A DNA stretch of 64,000 nucleotides from JAEUJM01 sp964635055. Lineage in GTDB: Bacteria > Actinomycetota > Acidimicrobiia > Acidimicrobiales > DATDAH01. The notes below the pieces were generated by a model. That model saw only the letters and a list, made by a program, of their open reading frames with translations, had not been told where the DNA came from and searched no databases. Where the stretch lies: the NCBI GenBank assembly GCA_964635055.1, contig CAZWMT010000002.1:62001-126000 (forward strand), in the 5' to 3' direction. The translations under genes were made by a program, and so were the position numbers. Shown here piece by piece: positions 17,525 to 24,203 of the stretch (positions are counted from its first letter, which is position 1; each line of letters starts with the position of its first letter).

Positions 17525-18331
17525 TCAGACCACGTCAGGGCTCCGCTCGACGAGCAGGTCCTCGTCGGGGAGCTGGTGGGCGAGCTTCTCGCGCAGGTCC
17601 AGCAGGGTACGGCGCAGCACCCGGGAGAGGTAGGACTGGCTCACCCCGACCCGCTCGGCGATCTCGGGCTGGGTCATGTTCTCGAAGAAGCGCATCTCGA
17701 TGATCTTGCGCTCGCGCTCGGGCAGGTCGGCCAGCAGGCCCTGGACGAGGTCACGCCGGTCGACGTGGTCGAAGCCGGCCTCGTCGGCGGCGAGCACCCG
17801 GTCGCCGAGCGAGCCGGCCGAGTCGTCGGGCTCCGCGGTGCGCGAGCGGTCGAGGCTGGCGGCCTGGTGGGCACCGCTGGCCTCGAGGGCCTCGAGGACG
17901 TCGTCCTGGGAGACCTCGCAGAAGCGGGCCAGCTCCTTGACGGTGGGTGAGCGGCCGAGGGTCTGGGCCATCTCCTCCTGGGCCCGCCGCAGCGCGAGGT
18001 GCAGCTCCTGCACCCGCCGGGGTGGGCGGATCGACCACGTGCGGTCCCGGAAGAAGCGCTTCAGCTCACCTTCGATGGTGCGGCCGGCGAAGGTGGAGAA
18101 CTCGACACCGCGGGCGGGGTCGTAGCGCTCGGCGGCCCGCACGATGCTCAGCAGCGACACCTGGAGGAGGTCGTCGTGGGGGACACCGCGACGCTCGTAG
18201 CGTCGCACGTAGTAGTCGGCGATGTGGCGATGCGCCTCGACGATGCGGTTGCGGACCTCGCGGTCACCGGTGCGCTGGTACTCCTCGAACCAGATCGCGG
18301 TGTTGGCCCGAAGGGTCTCGGTGTCAGGCAT
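17525..18331 (-). CDS. SigB/SigF/SigG family RNA polymerase sigma factor
   Basis: The 268-residue protein has all three regions of group 3 stress sigma factors. Region 2 is HRHIADYYVRRYERRGVPHD, DLLQVSLLSIVRAAERYDPA, then EFSTFAGRTIEGELKRFFRD and WSIRPPRRVQEL. Region 3 contains LGRSPTVKELARFCEVSQDD. Region 4 is LPERERKIIEMRFFENMTQP followed by EIAERVGVSQSYLSRVLRRT. The ATG at 18331 lies inside the upstream anti-sigma gene (8 nt overlap), giving translational coupling. It is probably released by partner switching through the STAS proteins and the SpoIIE phosphatase nearby. Confidence 0.95.
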   Translation of the reverse strand: MPDTETLRANTAIWFEEYQRTGDREVRNRIVEAHRHIADYYVRRYERRGVPHDDLLQVSLLSIVRAAERYDPARGVEFSTFAGRTIEGELKRFFRDRTWSIRPPRRVQELHLALRRAQEEMAQTLGRSPTVKELARFCEVSQDDVLEALEASGAHQAASLDRSRTAEPDDSAGSLGDRVLAADEAGFDHVDRRDLVQGLLADLPERERKIIEMRFFENMTQPEIAERVGVSQSYLSRVLRRTLLDLREKLAHQLPDEDLLVERSPDVV

Positions 18332-18764
18332 CGTCCGGCGATCGGGGCGCGGCGTCGCTCTCGTCGATCGGCGCTCCCTCGGACGTCGGGCCCTTCTCGA
18401 TCTCGAAGCGGCGGTGCCCGTCGGCGCTCTCCACCGCGTAGCGGTCGGTGGTGAGGCCGAGGAGCTCGAGCGCCAGCGGGTCGAGTGCTCCGAGGGGGGC
18501 GGGGCAGGCACAGGCGCCGGCCACGACGAGCGATCGGCCGTCGTGCGCGAAGTCCAGCTCGAGGGTGGCGTCATCGGCGCCGGCGATCAGGAGCGCGGTC
18601 AGCTCGTCCACCGCGATGCGGAGGTCCTCGATGTCGTCCAACGACCAGTCGAGGTCGGCCGCGAGGCTCGACGCCGTCAGCCGTGCCAGTCGCAGTGACG
18701 ATGGGACCGCTGGCACCTGCAACCGCGCGCTCGACACTCGACCCTCGCCCATGATCAGCGCCAT
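18324..18764 (-). CDS. Anti-sigma factor (RsbW-like ATPase) paired with the stress sigma factor
   Basis: The 146-residue protein has the SpoIIAB/RsbW layout: a leading strand (SARLQVPAVPSSLRLARLTA), IEDLRIAVDELTALLIAGAD as N-box region, and a hydrophobic core. The N-box Asn is not evident and the G-box is reduced to LDPLALELLGLTTDRYAV. It may therefore bind the sigma factor with weak or no kinase activity. It overlaps the sigma gene by 8 nt, the classical anti-sigma/sigma order. Confidence 0.82.
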   Translation of the reverse strand: MALIMGEGRVSSARLQVPAVPSSLRLARLTASSLAADLDWSLDDIEDLRIAVDELTALLIAGADDATLELDFAHDGRSLVVAGACACPAPLGALDPLALELLGLTTDRYAVESADGHRRFEIEKGPTSEGAPIDESDAAPRSPDDA

Positions 18765-18812
18765 GCCCTCTCTGTACCCCGTTGGTGATCGGAGTATGCC
18801 TTCAGGAGGGGA

Positions 18813-20081
18813 TCAGGCGGCGGCGGTCCGCCGGACCAGCAGCTGGCAGACGTCGTCGCGGCCTTCGTGGCCCCCGTCGAGGCGGGACACGAGCCGCTCG
18901 CACATCCCGTCCACGGGGTCGTCACCGGCGGCGGCCAGCAGATCGGCGACGAGGGTGATCCCGTCGTCGAGATGACCTCCTCGGCGCTCGACGAGGCCGT
19001 CGGAGTACAGCAGCACCCCACCGGACGGATCGAGGCGCCGGACGGTCTCGCCGTACGTGGCGCCCGGCTGGAAACCCAGGAGCGGGCCGCGGGCGTCGGG
19101 TTCCTCGACCGCGGTGGCCGAGCCCTCGCGGAAGAAGATCGGGGGTGGGTGCCCGGCGACGGCCCACCGGAAGTCGCCGGTGGGGAGATCCAGGAGCCCG
19201 TAGAGGACGGTGGCGAAGTCGCCCGTCTCGAGGCGGTAGAGGTAGTGGTTGAGGCGTCCGAGGACGTGACCCGGTGCCGGGTCCTCGAAGATGAAGGCAC
19301 GCTTGGCGTTGCGGAGCTGCGCCATCAGGGCCGCGGCGCTCAGGCCGTGCCCGGAGACGTCCCCGACGGCCAGCGCGAGCGTGCGGTCGTCGAGTCGGAA
19401 GGCGTCGAACCAGTCGCCACCGACGGCGAGATCGGGGGTCGCGGGCGTGTACGAGGCGTCGAGCTCGAAGCCGTCCACGACGGGCAGCTCCTGGGGGAGC
19501 ATCGCCTCCTGGAGCGCGTCCACGATGCGCGACGCCCGGAGGCGCTGCAGCTCGCTGACGTAGAGCTCGGCGCGGGTGGCGTCGAGCTCGGCCCGGGCCC
19601 GTGCGTCGGCCTCGACCTTCAGACGGGCCTGCACGGCGAGGTCCCGCTCGCGCAGGGCCGCCTCCATGCGGGTGATGAGCAGACCGATGGCGCCCGCGGC
19701 GACGATGAACCCCAACATCCCCCCCAGGTCGTCCCCTCCGAGGGGGCCGAACGTGTGGACCGGGGTGACGAGCGTGTACCAGATGCCCACCACGCAGGCG
19801 ACGAGGGTCACGGCCAGGGCGCCGACGCCGCCGACGAGGGCGGCGAGGGCCACCATCACGAGGTACCAGGCCGCCGGTCGGTATGTCCCCGGGGTGTCGG
19901 TGGTGGACAGGGCCAGGGTGAGCAGCAGGGTGCCAGCCAGGCCGACGAACATCCCGGCGATGCGCCGGCGCCCCCAGCGGACACCCGCCATCATGGGAAG
20001 CACCTGACGGCGGCCCGTCGACCCGGATCGCCGGGACGGGGTGCCGTCGCTGTCCGACTCGAAGGACTCCGCCACTCGCAC
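18813..20081 (-). CDS. Membrane-bound PP2C-type SpoIIE phosphatase (RsbU/RsbP-like)
   Basis: The 422-residue protein starts with about four membrane helices (about 40-140), then a coiled-coil of about 40 residues (LRERDLAVQARLKVEADARA) and a SpoIIE phosphatase domain (about 185-422). Metal-binding aspartates are visible in VGGDWFDAF, VGDVSGHGLSAA, LYSDGLVERR and GRDDVCQLLV. It should dephosphorylate a STAS protein in response to a membrane or envelope signal and so free the sigma factor. It lies 48 bp upstream of the anti-sigma gene on the same strand. The start is GTG. Confidence 0.92.
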   Translation of the reverse strand: MRVAESFESDSDGTPSRRSGSTGRRQVLPMMAGVRWGRRRIAGMFVGLAGTLLLTLALSTTDTPGTYRPAAWYLVMVALAALVGGVGALAVTLVACVVGIWYTLVTPVHTFGPLGGDDLGGMLGFIVAAGAIGLLITRMEAALRERDLAVQARLKVEADARARAELDATRAELYVSELQRLRASRIVDALQEAMLPQELPVVDGFELDASYTPATPDLAVGGDWFDAFRLDDRTLALAVGDVSGHGLSAAALMAQLRNAKRAFIFEDPAPGHVLGRLNHYLYRLETGDFATVLYGLLDLPTGDFRWAVAGHPPPIFFREGSATAVEEPDARGPLLGFQPGATYGETVRRLDPSGGVLLYSDGLVERRGGHLDDGITLVADLLAAAGDDPVDGMCERLVSRLDGGHEGRDDVCQLLVRRTAAA

Positions 20082-20113
20082 GATGGTAGTGACGTCGTCC
20101 CACCCTTGGCCCC

Positions 20114-20180
20114 GCTCGTCGCCCGGTGCCGGGCCCTGCTCGTCGCCCGGTGCCGGGCCCTGCTCGTCGCCCGGTGGGTC
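20114..20180. repeat. 24 bp tandem repeat upstream of the SpoIIE phosphatase gene
   Basis: Two exact 24 bp copies (20114-20137, 20138-20161) of a unit beginning GCTCGTCGCCCGGTGCCGGG, and a partial third, lie 33-100 bp upstream of the phosphatase start. Each contains the palindromic core CCCGGTGCCGGG. They may be operator sites or slippage products. Confidence 0.6.
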
Positions 20181-20210
20181 ACGCTGCGCCGCCCGGTGGC
20201 ATCGTGGGGA

Positions 20211-20435
20211 TCAGGCCACAGCGAGCGGCGCCGGCTCGGTCTCCGGCGATGGCTCGGGGGAAGGATCGGGGACGACGGGCGCCGGATCCGGGTTGGGGTT
20301 GGGGTCCGGGATGACGGGCGCGGGCTCGGGGTTGGGGTTGGGGTTGGGGTCCGGGATGATGGTCGTGGGCTCTGGCTCCGACGGGGGGTCGGGCAGCACG
20401 GTGGCGGTGGGGTGGCGGAAAGAGGACGGGGCCAT
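20211..20435 (-). CDS. Proline-rich low-complexity small protein
   Basis: The 74-residue peptide is built from DPNPNPDP/EPAP repeats (for example PDPNPNPDPAPVVPDP) and has no signal peptide or hydrophobic helix. A GGAGG ribosome site 8 bp before the ATG and the coding-like pattern support translation. The repeated DNA (GGTTGGGGTTGGGGTCCGGG type) could equally be non-coding. No function can be proposed. Confidence 0.4.
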   Translation of the reverse strand: MAPSSFRHPTATVLPDPPSEPEPTTIIPDPNPNPNPEPAPVIPDPNPNPDPAPVVPDPSPEPSPETEPAPLAVA

Positions 20436-20495
20436 TGGGGGCCTCCGGGCGTCGAGGGTCGAGGTCAGGGACGCAGCGCCACCAAAACGCCGAGA

Positions 20496-20562
20496 CCGCC
20501 AGCGCTCTCAAGGGACGGGACCACTGGGCGGTAGCGGTCCCGCCCCCTGACAACGCTGGCGG
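20496..20562. repeat. 67 bp imperfect inverted repeat
   Basis: The outer arms CCGCCAGCG (20496-20504) and CGCTGGCGG (20554-20562) are perfect. Inner arms GGGACGGGACC (20512-20522) and GGTCCCGCCCC (20536-20546) pair with one mismatch. It sits in the 353 bp gap between the proline-rich protein and the GPGG protein, which otherwise holds only a promoter-like element. It could be a structured RNA, a terminator or a MITE-like remnant. Confidence 0.55.
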
Positions 20563-20710
20563 CCTCCGGCGGGTGGTGGAGCCGTACTGCTCCATTCGTA
20601 CCCGCCGACCCAGAGCCTAGAACCCGCGGCGGGGAATTTCCCACGATGGGGTTCCTTGGCCCCGGCCGGGCACGTTCGGGGCACATTCGGACGGGCCTCC
20701 CGGGCTCGAG

Positions 20711-20736
20711 GTTCTGAGGCCCGTACCCGTGGGTAG
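20711..20736 (+). promoter_or_regulatory. Putative SigB/SigF-type promoter
   Basis: GTTCT (20711-20715), 15 bp and GGGTAG (20731-20736) lie 52 bp upstream of the GPGG-motif membrane protein. They resemble the minus-strand elements at 12844, 13985, 16337 and 17394. Confidence 0.5.
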
Positions 20737-20788
20737 AGCAGCGTTCACATCCGAACGTCCCGTGTCGGGTGAAGGAGCGGAAATCCTC

Positions 20789-20932
20789 ATGTACTTCCTT
20801 CTGTGGCTCTTGGCGGTCATCCTCGTGGTGGCCGGTGTCGTCGCCATCGTGAGGCGCCAGGTGCTGTACGGCGTCGTGCTGATCATCGTCGGTCTGTTGG
20901 TCGGCCCCGGCGGTGCGAGCATCTTCACGTGA
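20789..20932 (+). CDS. GPGG-motif small membrane protein
   Basis: The 47-residue protein has two hydrophobic helices (FLLWLLAVILVVAGVVAIV and LYGVVLIIVGLLVGPGG), a basic turn (RRQ) and the terminal GPGGASIF motif shared by small actinobacterial membrane proteins. The ATG at 20789 follows GGAGCGG. Function is unknown. The adjacent ATPase gene and the GGGTAG promoter suggest stress-regulon membership. Confidence 0.8.
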   Translation: MYFLLWLLAVILVVAGVVAIVRRQVLYGVVLIIVGLLVGPGGASIFT

Positions 20933-20963
20933 GCCACTAGCGGCGGCTGGCGGTACGACGGCG

Positions 20964-21386
20964 ATGACCGAGCGCGCGGCGACGGTCGAGCTCACCCCTG
21001 CGCCACAGAGCGCAGGGCTGGCTCGACGCTTCGTCCGCGAGCAGGTCCGCGCCTGGGGCGTGGAGACCGACGAGGACGACGTCGCCTTGATGGTGAGCGA
21101 GCTGGTCACCAACGTGGGCCTCCACGCCCGGACGGAGGCGCTGGTCAGCGTGTCGGTGCGTGACGGCTGCCTGCGGGTCGAGGTCACCGATCGGAGCGAC
21201 CAGCCGGTGGAGGTTCGGCCCCACGCGCTGGGCGCCGAGACGGGCCGGGGCCTGCGCATCGTCGACGCCCTCGCCGCAGCCTGGGGGGTGCAGCAGGTGG
21301 CCACCGGGAAGACCGTCTGGTTCGAGGTGCCCGCCCTTGCGGCGGCACCGGAGACGATGGCGGCGGACGGTGCCTCCGAGGGCTAG
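20964..21386 (+). CDS. RsbW-like ATP-binding protein (HATPase)
   Basis: The 140-residue GHKL ATPase is paralogous to the protein at 16872. It shares SAGLARRFVREQVRAWGVE, the N-box VALMVSELVTNVGLHARTE, the G-box GAETGRGLRIVDALAAAWGV and TGKTVWFEV. The residue after the N-box Asn is Val rather than Gly or Ala. It lies 31 bp after the GPGG gene and probably shares its promoter. The TAG stop is in a CTAG palindrome shared with the convergent methyltransferase gene. Confidence 0.88.
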   Translation: MTERAATVELTPAPQSAGLARRFVREQVRAWGVETDEDDVALMVSELVTNVGLHARTEALVSVSVRDGCLRVEVTDRSDQPVEVRPHALGAETGRGLRIVDALAAAWGVQQVATGKTVWFEVPALAAAPETMAADGASEG

Positions 21387-22108
21387 ATCCCCTCTTTGCG
21401 GGCGCGGAGGATGAGGGTGGGCGGGACCCAGCGCATGAGCTCGTTCCACTGCGGGCCCCGGGGGCCCGTGGTGGCCGCGGCCGGCTCGAGCAGGCCGTCC
21501 AGGCGGAACTTCGCGCGGTGCATCGCGGTGAAGGCGTCGCTCGGAGGGTGGGTCCGGCGGGCTTCGTCCCCTTCGAGACCTCCGGCGCCGCCGTTCGTCG
21601 CGGCACCGTCGATCCCGGCGTAAGGGCGCGCCAGCGCCACGGGGTCACCCGGGAGGCGCGGTGCCTCGGCCTGGTCGAGCATGGCGTAGGCGGGGTGGGG
21701 CAGCGAGAGCACGAGCGCGCCGCCGGCCTTGAGCACCCGATGGACCTGGCGGAAGACGCGGTTGAGGTCGTCCACGCCGGCGAGGGTGTAGATGCTGAGC
21801 ACGAGGTCGAACGAGTCCCCCGACAGGAAGGCCAGTCCGGCCAGGTCCGCCTGGCGGAACTCGGCCTTGGCCTCGGCCTGCTCCGCTGCGGCCCGGCCCC
21901 GCTCGATCTTGGCCTGGTCGGGGTCGACGGCCACGACCTTGGCCCCTTGCTGGGCGAGGGCGATGCAGGCCGAGGGGCTGTGCAGCCCGAGGACGAGCAC
22001 CCGCTTGTCCGCCATGGTGCCGAGAAGGCGCAGGTCGTCCTCGGTGGGGATCTCGGGGCCGTAGCGCACGACCTCGCGCGGGGGAGGGGGATCGGACGCG
22101 GGGGCCAT
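21383..22108 (-). CDS. Class I SAM-dependent methyltransferase
   Basis: The 241-residue protein has a Rossmann methyltransferase core: motif I KRVLVLGLHSPSACIALAQQ (with LGLHSP in place of the usual GxGxG), KVVAVDPDQAKIERGR (motif II), AEFRQADLAGLAFLSGDSFD, LVLSIYTLAGVDDLNRVFRQ (motif IV) and VLKAGGALVLSLPHP. A C-terminal insertion (about 165-215) differs from ubiquinone-type enzymes. Substrate unknown. The ATG at 22108 is chosen; an in-frame ATG at 22117 is equally possible. Confidence 0.85.
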   Translation of the reverse strand: MAPASDPPPPREVVRYGPEIPTEDDLRLLGTMADKRVLVLGLHSPSACIALAQQGAKVVAVDPDQAKIERGRAAAEQAEAKAEFRQADLAGLAFLSGDSFDLVLSIYTLAGVDDLNRVFRQVHRVLKAGGALVLSLPHPAYAMLDQAEAPRLPGDPVALARPYAGIDGAATNGGAGGLEGDEARRTHPPSDAFTAMHRAKFRLDGLLEPAAATTGPRGPQWNELMRWVPPTLILRARKEGI

Positions 22109-22146
22109 GCCCCGCATTCTGGCCGATGGCCGCCCCGTTCCGGGGG

Positions 22147-22833
22147 TTACGGCTCGATGGGCAGGAGGACGGCGGGGCGGCCGGCGCGCTTCGAGCGGTA
22201 CAGGTCGGCGTCGGCCCGGTCCAGGGCACGGTAAGGGTCCTCGTCGGGGAGGCAGGCACCCACGCCGGCCGAGAACGCGATCAACGGCTCGGTCTCCGCC
22301 CAGCACCGCGACAGGCGCTCGACGATGTCCCGGGCGGCGGTCTCGTCGCATCCCCGCAGCACGAGCGCGAACTCGTCGCCGCCGAAGCGGCTGATGCAGT
22401 CGCGCTCACGGCAGGTGCGGCGCAGGCAGTCGGCCATCGCCACCAGCACGTCGTCGCCCACCGGGTGGCCGAAGCGGTCGTTGACGGACTTGAAGCCGTC
22501 GAGGTCGATCATCACGACCGTGTCGCCGTGCTGCGCGGCGTGCAGCGCCCGGGTGAAGCTGCGGCGGTTGGCCAGCCCGGTCAGCGGCTCGCTCTCGGCC
22601 TCGGCGGCGAGACGGGTGCGCTCGCGCAGGCGCTCGACCACGAGCGCCGCCTCCTCGGCGATCAGCGACCGGGTCTCCTCGTCGAAGCGCTCGAGACGGG
22701 GGTCCTCGAGGACCCGGTTGGCCTCGAGGACGGTCGGGGCCCGCAGCAGGCGACGGGTCACGTCGAGGAGCACGTCGACGTCGTCGTCACGACCCCCGAA
22801 GGGCCACATGCCCTGCAGTCGCTCCCAGTTCAC
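22147..22833 (-). CDS. GGDEF diguanylate cyclase
   Basis: The 228-residue protein has a short helical N-terminal part (1-80) and a complete GGDEF domain. DPLTGL-type start SEPLTGLANRRSF, VVMIDLDGFKSVNDRFGHPV for metal and GTP binding, and RFGGDEFAL with GGDEF at 151-155. RxxD (R142, D145) lies exactly five residues before it, so feedback inhibition by c-di-GMP is likely. There is no membrane segment. The start is GTG at 22833, or ATG at 22809. Confidence 0.93.
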   Translation of the reverse strand: MNWERLQGMWPFGGRDDDVDVLLDVTRRLLRAPTVLEANRVLEDPRLERFDEETRSLIAEEAALVVERLRERTRLAAEAESEPLTGLANRRSFTRALHAAQHGDTVVMIDLDGFKSVNDRFGHPVGDDVLVAMADCLRRTCRERDCISRFGGDEFALVLRGCDETAARDIVERLSRCWAETEPLIAFSAGVGACLPDEDPYRALDRADADLYRSKRAGRPAVLLPIEP

Positions 22834-23006
22834 GTCCGGTTCTTCGGCACGCCGCGGCGCCGACCTGCGCGCGATGAACCGAACGGCTCAGGTGGCGGGC
22901 CGATCGGCCCAGACCGACCAGTCCGTCAGCTGCCGAGTTCCCGCCCGACCGGTCGGTTCGACGGAGAGACAGAGAGACGGAGAGACGGAGCCGCGGGGAG
23001 TGCCCG

Positions 23007-24203
23007 TCAGCCGAGCTCGGGGCCGAGGACGGACGCGAAGCAGAGCATCTCGCCGGGGTAGCCGCCGAGGTTCTGGACGAGGCCGAGCTTGCGGTCCTGC
23101 ACCGTCGTGATCTGGCGCTCGGCCGGCGCCTCGCCCCGGAACTGGAGCCAGTGCTCGAAGTGCATGCGCAGGCCCGAGGCGCCGACAGGGTGGCCGAAGC
23201 TCTTGAGACCGCCGTCGGGGTTGACGGGCAGGTCGCCGTGGAGCTCGAAGGTGCCGGCCAGCTCCTCCTTCCAGGCCGTGCCCCGGTCGCAGAAGCCGAG
23301 GTCCTCCATGAGGACGAGCTCGGTGGGGGTGAAGCAGTCGTGCACCTCGGCCATGGCGATCTGGGCGCGGGGGTCGGTGACGCCGGCCTGGGCGTAGGCG
23401 TCGGTGACGGCCTGCACCACCTCGGGGAAGGTCGTGTAGTCGTAGTCGGGATCCGCGTTGCCGCTGCCGTTGCCGGCCACGAACGACAGCGCCTTCACGT
23501 ACAGCGGCTTGTCGGTGTAGCGGTGGGCGTCCTCGGCCCGGACCACGATGGCCGCGGCGGCACCGTCGGCCACGCCGGCGCAGTCGAACAGCCCGAGGCG
23601 GCCGGCGACGACCGGGGAGTTGCAGATGGTCTCCATCGAGACCTCCCGCCGGAACTGGGCCCGGGGGTTGCGGGCGCCGTTGTAGTGGTTCTTCGCGGCG
23701 ATGCGGGCCAGCACCTCGCGCAGCTCGGCCTCACTGACGCCGTACTTGTCGCCGTAGGCCGGCGCCACGAGGCTGAACATGGCGGCAGCGGTCAGGGTGC
23801 GCTGGGTGCCGTCGGTGGGGATGGGCGGGGCGTTCAGCCCCTGGTAGCCGCCGTCCTTCACCTTCTCGACGCCGATGGCCATGGCCGAGTCGTAGGCGCC
23901 CGACGCCACCGCGTAACAGGCGTTGCGGAGGGCCTCGGACCCGGTGGCGCAGTAGTTCTCGAGGCGGGTGACGGGCTTCGCCCGCAGCTTGAGGGCCTGG
24001 GACAGGGCGATGCCGCTCATGGCCGTGGTGGCCGTCCCGAACCAGTAGGCGTCCACCTCGTCGGTGGTCAGCCCGGCGCCGCCGAGCGCCTGGCCGGCGG
24101 CGTCGATGATGAGGTCGTCGGCGCTGCGGTCCCAGTGCTCGCCGAAGTCCGTGCACCCCATGGCCACGATGGCCACCCGATCCTTGATCCCGTGCGAGCT
24201 CAC
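23007..24203 (-). CDS. Lipid-transfer/SCP2-type thiolase family protein
   Basis: The 398-residue protein is a thiolase of the acetyl-CoA acetyltransferase/Ltp group. It has RLENYCATGSEALRNACYAV with the position of the nucleophilic cysteine, AEVHDCFTPTELVLMEDLGF, and GGLKSFGHPVGASGLRMHFE with the catalytic His. A dedicated beta-keto thiolase or, with its OB-fold neighbour, a steroid-type aldolase are both possible. The GTG start at 24203 overlaps the upstream gene's stop (GTGA). Such pairs occur in actinobacterial sterol and fatty-acid side-chain degradation. Confidence 0.88.
   Translation of the reverse strand: MSSHGIKDRVAIVAMGCTDFGEHWDRSADDLIIDAAGQALGGAGLTTDEVDAYWFGTATTAMSGIALSQALKLRAKPVTRLENYCATGSEALRNACYAVASGAYDSAMAIGVEKVKDGGYQGLNAPPIPTDGTQRTLTAAAMFSLVAPAYGDKYGVSEAELREVLARIAAKNHYNGARNPRAQFRREVSMETICNSPVVAGRLGLFDCAGVADGAAAAIVVRAEDAHRYTDKPLYVKALSFVAGNGSGNADPDYDYTTFPEVVQAVTDAYAQAGVTDPRAQIAMAEVHDCFTPTELVLMEDLGFCDRGTAWKEELAGTFELHGDLPVNPDGGLKSFGHPVGASGLRMHFEHWLQFRGEAPAERQITTVQDRKLGLVQNLGGYPGEMLCFASVLGPELG

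Noticed and set aside
20114..20180. 24 bp tandem repeats as a plasmid-type iteron origin
   Set aside because: No replication gene nearby and only two and a half copies.
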